From NCBI GenBank assembly GCA_000231825.2, contig JH720332.1, positions 758,145 through 775,037 on the forward strand: 16,893 bases of DNA, given 5' to 3'. The translations under genes and the position numbers were made by a program. The notes beneath the pieces were generated by a model. The model saw nothing but the letters and a program-made list of their open reading frames with translations, did no database searches and was not told the DNA's origin. Positions within the stretch are counted from its first letter, which is position 1, and each line of letters opens with the position of its first letter. Below are positions 10,329 to 16,893 of this stretch, piece by piece. The stretch comes from Tetrahymena elliotti 4EA (lineage: Eukaryota > Ciliophora > Oligohymenophorea > Hymenostomatida > Tetrahymenidae).

Positions 10329-10591
10329 TCATGAATTACAAAATTTTCCATTATTTTAAATTACTTATTTTATTTGAGCTGAGAGATGGTCGATATAGTT
10401 ATTTAACTGAGTAACTATAATACTATTCCATGCTTCTATTATGTATTATTCAAATTCAGCTTTATTTTTGGGGTTTTCTTCTCTACTAATCCCTTCATTT
10501 GACTCCAGACTAACTCAATTTGGTTTAAGTCTGGAGATTATTAATATATATTAAATTTACAGTGAATCTATCTTTGTGTAAAATATATAGT
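10329..10591 (-). pseudogene. Tc1/mariner transposase fragment, frameshifted
   Basis: The minus strand encodes SPDLNQIELVW at 10505-10537, the C-terminal catalytic block (SPDLNPIExxW) of Tc1/mariner transposases; the catalytic Glu is at 10514-10516. Translation continues as SQMKGLVEKKTP to about 10470. A one-base shift around the run of A's near 10460-10470 then moves to a frame reading NKAEFEQYIIEAWNSI and NNYIDHLSAQ. That AWNSI...NYIDHL pattern is the usual C-terminal tail of this family. The frame ends at TGA (10329-10331). The two earlier catalytic Asp residues and the N-terminal half are absent, so this is a dead fragment. It differs clearly from the relic at 4256-4924. Confidence 0.7.
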
Positions 10592-10597
10592 ATAATA

Positions 10598-10697
10598 CAG
10601 GGTCTGGCTCAATCAGTAAAAACTTTTTAATTCGAAGGGTATTTTTAAATCTTTAATCGTCCTCAGGCCTGCAAAAACCCTAAAAATTGTTTGAGCC
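10598..10697. repeat. Short inverted-repeat element next to the transposase fragment
   Basis: The sequence TA followed by CAGGGTCTGGCTCAA starts at 10596. The inverse TTGAGCC lies at 10691-10697, pairing exactly with GGCTCAA at 10606-10612. The beginning CAGGG after a TA is typical of Tc1/mariner terminal repeats, which insert at TA. The element is about 100 bp with no coding content and unusually G+C-rich patches (CCTCAGGCCTGC near 10661-10672). It could be a MITE or a broken transposon end. The outer bases do not pair well, so the boundaries are uncertain. Confidence 0.35.
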
Positions 10698-10821
10698 CAT
10701 GCTCTCATTACATATTATATACATATATTTTTTGTTATTTTTTAATTAATATATAAAACACTTACTCTACAAAAAATTAAAAATTTGATTTACAGAATTA
10801 AAAACAAAAATTAATTATCTT

Positions 10822-10879
10822 AATACGCCTAACTAAAATGGAGTGATAGCTATTTCACTAATTTTTAATTAGGCGTATT
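10822..10879. repeat. 58-bp near-perfect palindrome
   Basis: AATACGCCTAACTAAAA at 10822-10838 is the inverse of 10863-10879 with one mismatch (17-bp arms). Between them AGTGA and TCACT form a second paired segment around the self-complementary centre TAGCTA. The whole would fold into one long hairpin with only small bulges. The outer GCGTAT/ATACGC bases are conspicuous in this A+T-rich DNA. It lies about 25 bp before the second copy of the long repeat and has no partner near copy 1. Confidence 0.75.
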
Positions 10880-10904
10880 GCTATACATGTTTTAATATAA
10901 ATAA

Positions 10905-12405
10905 CTTTTTATTGAATAAAATTAAAGATAAATCTAAATGTTCAATTACTTGCCTATATTTCATCTCTTCAAATTAAAGCCTAAATCCCTATTCTAAATT
11001 AAAATATTTTATAAACTTTCATAAAAATTGAAAATAAAATGTCATTTTTTGATTATTTAATATGCAGTAACTTCTAAAAGTGTATTTTTTATCATTTTTT
11101 ATGTTTAAGAGAAAATTAGAACCTAATTGCTAAACTATATTTTAGATTTATGTTTATCAATTCAATTCTAGGCGCTTTATAACTGATAATTTTATCTTTA
11201 CAAAGCAGATTATAAGTGTTACTTATAAATAAAGCAAAATAATTTTTATTGGGTTGAAAATAAAAATATAAAATAAATTTACTAAATTTGTAACCTATCA
11301 TTAGAAAGTATAAAAGAAAAATTAGAGGATTGATTTAATTAAATCTAAAAATGTTTGATCGTAAATTTATTAATTTTGACAAAATTTATTGATTCTGAAA
11401 TATTTAATTTACCCCAAGTTTTTTCTCACTTTAAAAATAACTGAACATATTTCTAAAGAATAATTTCAGGCTTTTAAAAAATACTGAACAAAGCTGTTGA
11501 TAAAATGGATTTATTTTATATTATATATATATAGTATTACCCTAATGTAATTGCCTTACATTGTAATCGGGCTCATACAAATAGAATACGTATGTTATTT
11601 TGGTTTTACTTTTCTTTTTCGAGGATTTTTGATTTTAAGAAATCTTTTTTTTATTATTTTATATTATCCTGTAATTTTATATTAACTCGGAAATTAAAGA
11701 TTTTTGAATTTTCTTAATTTATGTGAAATGGCTTGATTCTAAACATCAAACTAAAAAATTTAGTAAATAATTTTAAAGTTAATCCGAAAATAGATTACTT
11801 GAAGCAAAGAAAATTTATCCTGAATATGCTTCTAATTTTTAAAGAATGTAAAAGATTAAATCTATTCATAAATTTAGTTAAAATAGTTAGATTTAACACT
11901 AAAAATCAAATAAATTCTTTCTCGGGAATAATGTTAATTTGAATTATTATCCTAATCGCTGAATCAAATATCAAGAGATTCACTTCATAACTAATTATAA
12001 ATTAAATTAATTAAGTTGTGTTCAAGTTTGAAATGAAAGGTGAAGTTATTTTACATAAATCTCTAAACAATAACTTCAAACTTTAAAAAAATGTCAAAGA
12101 AAATGGAGAAAAAAATGATTTTATTTAATATTATGCTGTAATTTGTATTTATTATTTAATATTTTTCACTCAATTTTTCATTTTATGTTTGGGATTAGCC
12201 ATTTATTTTTTGATAATATGGATAATATTTGAGAATAGTACTTAATTTTATTAACACCTTTGGAGTTGAAATGGATTTCTTTAAATTTCTAACAAATATC
12301 TTTAAAATTTTAACAAATTTAGAGTATTCAATAAAATGATTTTGTGTGATATAATTCTGTAATTTATTAATTACCTTATACCATTTGTTAACTTTTTTAG
12401 TTTAG
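10905..12405 (+). repeat. Long dispersed direct repeat, copy 2
   Basis: Diverged duplicate of 945-2215, in the same orientation and with anchors in the same order throughout. It is about 230 bp longer than copy 1, mostly from two steps: about 80 bp gained between the anchors at 11103 and 11452, and about 133 bp between 11452 and 11830. The longest identical run noticed is 25 bases (12120-12144). As in copy 1, an internal module (TCTAAASAATAAT...TTCA, a run of A's, ATAAAATG, TTTTATTTAATATTA, TGTAATTT) recurs, here at about 11452-11682, 12060-12144 and 12285-12365. The first occurrence is broken by the insertion. There is no conserved reading frame, so this is a non-coding repeat family. Confidence 0.85.
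11511..11666. mobile_element. 130-bp insertion within repeat copy 2
   Basis: Copy 1 runs continuously from ATAAAATGG to CTGTAATTTTA (about 1486-1520), while copy 2 has extra sequence here. The extra segment (11524-11653) is bracketed by the same 13 bases, TTATTTTATATTA, at 11511-11523 and 11654-11666, as a target duplication would be. Inside is a small hairpin, AATGTAA (11544-11550) with TTACATT (11556-11562), extended by ATTAC/GTAAT. There is no coding content. It could be a small non-autonomous transposon, a retained internal eliminated sequence, or copy 1 may have lost it by recombination between the 13-bp repeats. Confidence 0.5.
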
Positions 12406-12815
12406 AATTTCCTTATTTCATATTTTAAAATTATCAATTTACTGATAAAAAGAAGATAACTTATTATGAGTTTTACAATAAAAATTTTACATATTCAATT
12501 TTTTAGTATTCTCTCTATATTTTTTATAAACGCTCACAGTGTATGAAAATGTTTTCAATATTTTAGGATTTCAAAAAAAAATGGATATTTGGTATCAATC
12601 TAAGAAGAAAATAAAAGAATATTTAGTAATGATTTACAAACAGTTTTTCAAACTTGATTAAATCAATATTTAAACAATTTTTAAAAGATAATTTTTGTTC
12701 AAAAAAAATAGAAAATTATTTTAATTAATTTTTGAGATAATTTAAATTTTATTAAAAAAATAATTTAACAAGAGCAATAAAGAAACAAATACTTCAAAAT
12801 TTAATATTATTTTTT
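12406..12815. other. 3' flank of the AAA ATPase gene
   Basis: About 400 bp between the end of the long repeat and the stop codon of the minus-strand ATPase gene. It is A+T-rich with poly-A/poly-T runs and must hold the 3' untranslated region and polyadenylation site. No other gene or motif was seen. Confidence 0.5.
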
Positions 12816-15986
<3,171 letters not shown>

Positions 15987-16843
15987 TTATGAAAAATAAC
16001 TATCTAACTAACTAGTAGTCTAGAATAAATAAACTTTTATTCTTGTTGTATTTTATTTTAATATAGGATATAAATAAGCTAGATACTCCTACAATTAATA
16101 TTTAAAAACAAAAATTAGTTATTAATTAATTAATTCAGTTGGCAGTAGAATCTTTTGACAGTCTTTTATTTTTTAATTGTATGCAATATAATCTAATTTT
16201 ATCCGATTGATTATTTTTGCTCAATCTTAGATCTCTCAAACACTAACTAACAAATAAACAAACTATCAAACTATCAAATTATCAAAAATCAAACACTTCA
16301 AACCTGATTAATAAATCATGCTAAGCATTTTTTCTATAAATTTCAATAATTTTTTAATTTATCATATTTTCCATTAATTTCTTCATAAACACCTACATAA
16401 AAATAATAAAATAAATTTTGATGAGTTATCAAAATATATTTTTTTCATCCTCTCAGAAATCTAAAAAAAGTTTAAAATTGAATAAATTGTAAATCTTTTT
16501 TAAAAATAATTATGAAAAAACTAGAGCTTTACCTGTGAAGTTATCATGATTGATTAATTGTGGGTAGAATAAAATAAATTTTTATAAGTTATAAATATGT
16601 TTATCAAATAATGTTGAATTATTTCTCAATATTTAATAAAATGTTCTGGAAATAAAAGCTAAAATAACTTTTTTTAAATGCTCTCAGAAAATAAAAATAA
16701 TTTTATGAGTTAAAATTGAACTCACCATTTTCATTTCATGTTGCTTTTGGTCAAAAAAATAGTTTTCAAAATTTAAAAGTCTAAATAGTGTCTTCTTTTT
16801 CTCAACATATTTTACCTTTTTAAGAAATTCTTATTTTCAAAGA
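15987..16843. other. Subtelomeric region and ATPase 5' flank
   Basis: About 860 bp of non-coding A+T-rich DNA between the ATPase start codon and the telomere. It must contain the gene's promoter and 5' leader, with transcription running away from the chromosome end. An 8-bp tandem repeat lies at 16260-16283. No gene or TATA-type element can be singled out in such A+T-rich sequence. Confidence 0.6.
16260..16283 (+). repeat. 8-bp tandem repeat
   Basis: Two AAACTATC units followed by AAATTATC, with further CAAA-rich sequence on both sides. It lies about 280 bp upstream of the ATPase start, where it could be promoter DNA, but nothing shows a function. Confidence 0.7.
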
Positions 16844-16893
16844 TTGGGGTTGGGGTTGGGGTTGGGGTTGGGGTTGGGGTTGGGGTTGGGGTT
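16844..16893 (+). repeat. Macronuclear telomere, TTGGGG repeats
   Basis: Eight perfect TTGGGG units plus TT run to the last base, with the G-rich strand pointing outward 3', as at a right chromosome end. This is the Tetrahymena telomerase product. In that genus it is added de novo to broken chromosomes when the macronucleus forms. The addition point follows TTCAAAGA. The short length is probably a limit of assembly, not of the telomere. Confidence 0.97.

Overview
The window is the end of a ciliate macronuclear chromosome, most likely from Tetrahymena or a close relative. Three observations support this. The last 50 bases are eight perfect TTGGGG repeats plus TT, the Tetrahymena telomere. All convincing genes stay open only if TAA and TAG are read as glutamine, and each ends at TGA (ciliate nuclear code). 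The DNA outside genes is extremely A+T rich, with short introns of the GTAA...TAG type. The left end shows no telomere, so the window is only part of a chromosome.

Layout, left to right. Positions 1-3022 hold no convincing gene, but contain the first copy of a long dispersed repeat (about 945-2215). A cysteine-rich, GPI-anchor-type surface antigen with three 101-residue repeats lies on the plus strand at 3023-4042. It converges with a second, smaller cysteine-rich surface protein on the minus strand at 5687-6217. Between them is a decayed Tc1/mariner (DD34E) transposase with an in-frame TGA (4256-4924). Positions 6218-9348 are a gene desert.

A graveyard of mobile and telomere-like sequence runs from about 9349 to 10900. 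It holds seven in-register degenerate telomere-like hexamers, an open frame resembling retrotransposon Gag, a second frameshifted Tc1/mariner transposase fragment, and several inverted repeats including a 58-bp palindrome. It is followed by the second copy of the long repeat (about 10905-12405). That copy carries a roughly 130-bp insertion bracketed by a 13-bp direct repeat.

The right part is occupied by one conserved housekeeping gene on the minus strand (12816-15986, two exons). It encodes an NVL/Rix7-type double AAA+ ATPase of 60S ribosome biogenesis. Its 810-bp intron is largely built of a diverged tandem repeat of about 230 bp. About 860 bp of non-coding subtelomeric DNA separates the start codon from the telomere.

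The genes do not form a pathway. The picture is of a chromosome end where surface-antigen genes, transposon relics and duplicated non-coding repeats accumulate beside an essential ribosome-assembly gene. The candidates for something undescribed are the duplicated 1.3-1.5 kb repeat with its insertion, the interstitial telomere-like tract, the Gag-like relic and the intron-filling repeat array. I did not see a new defence or enzymatic system.
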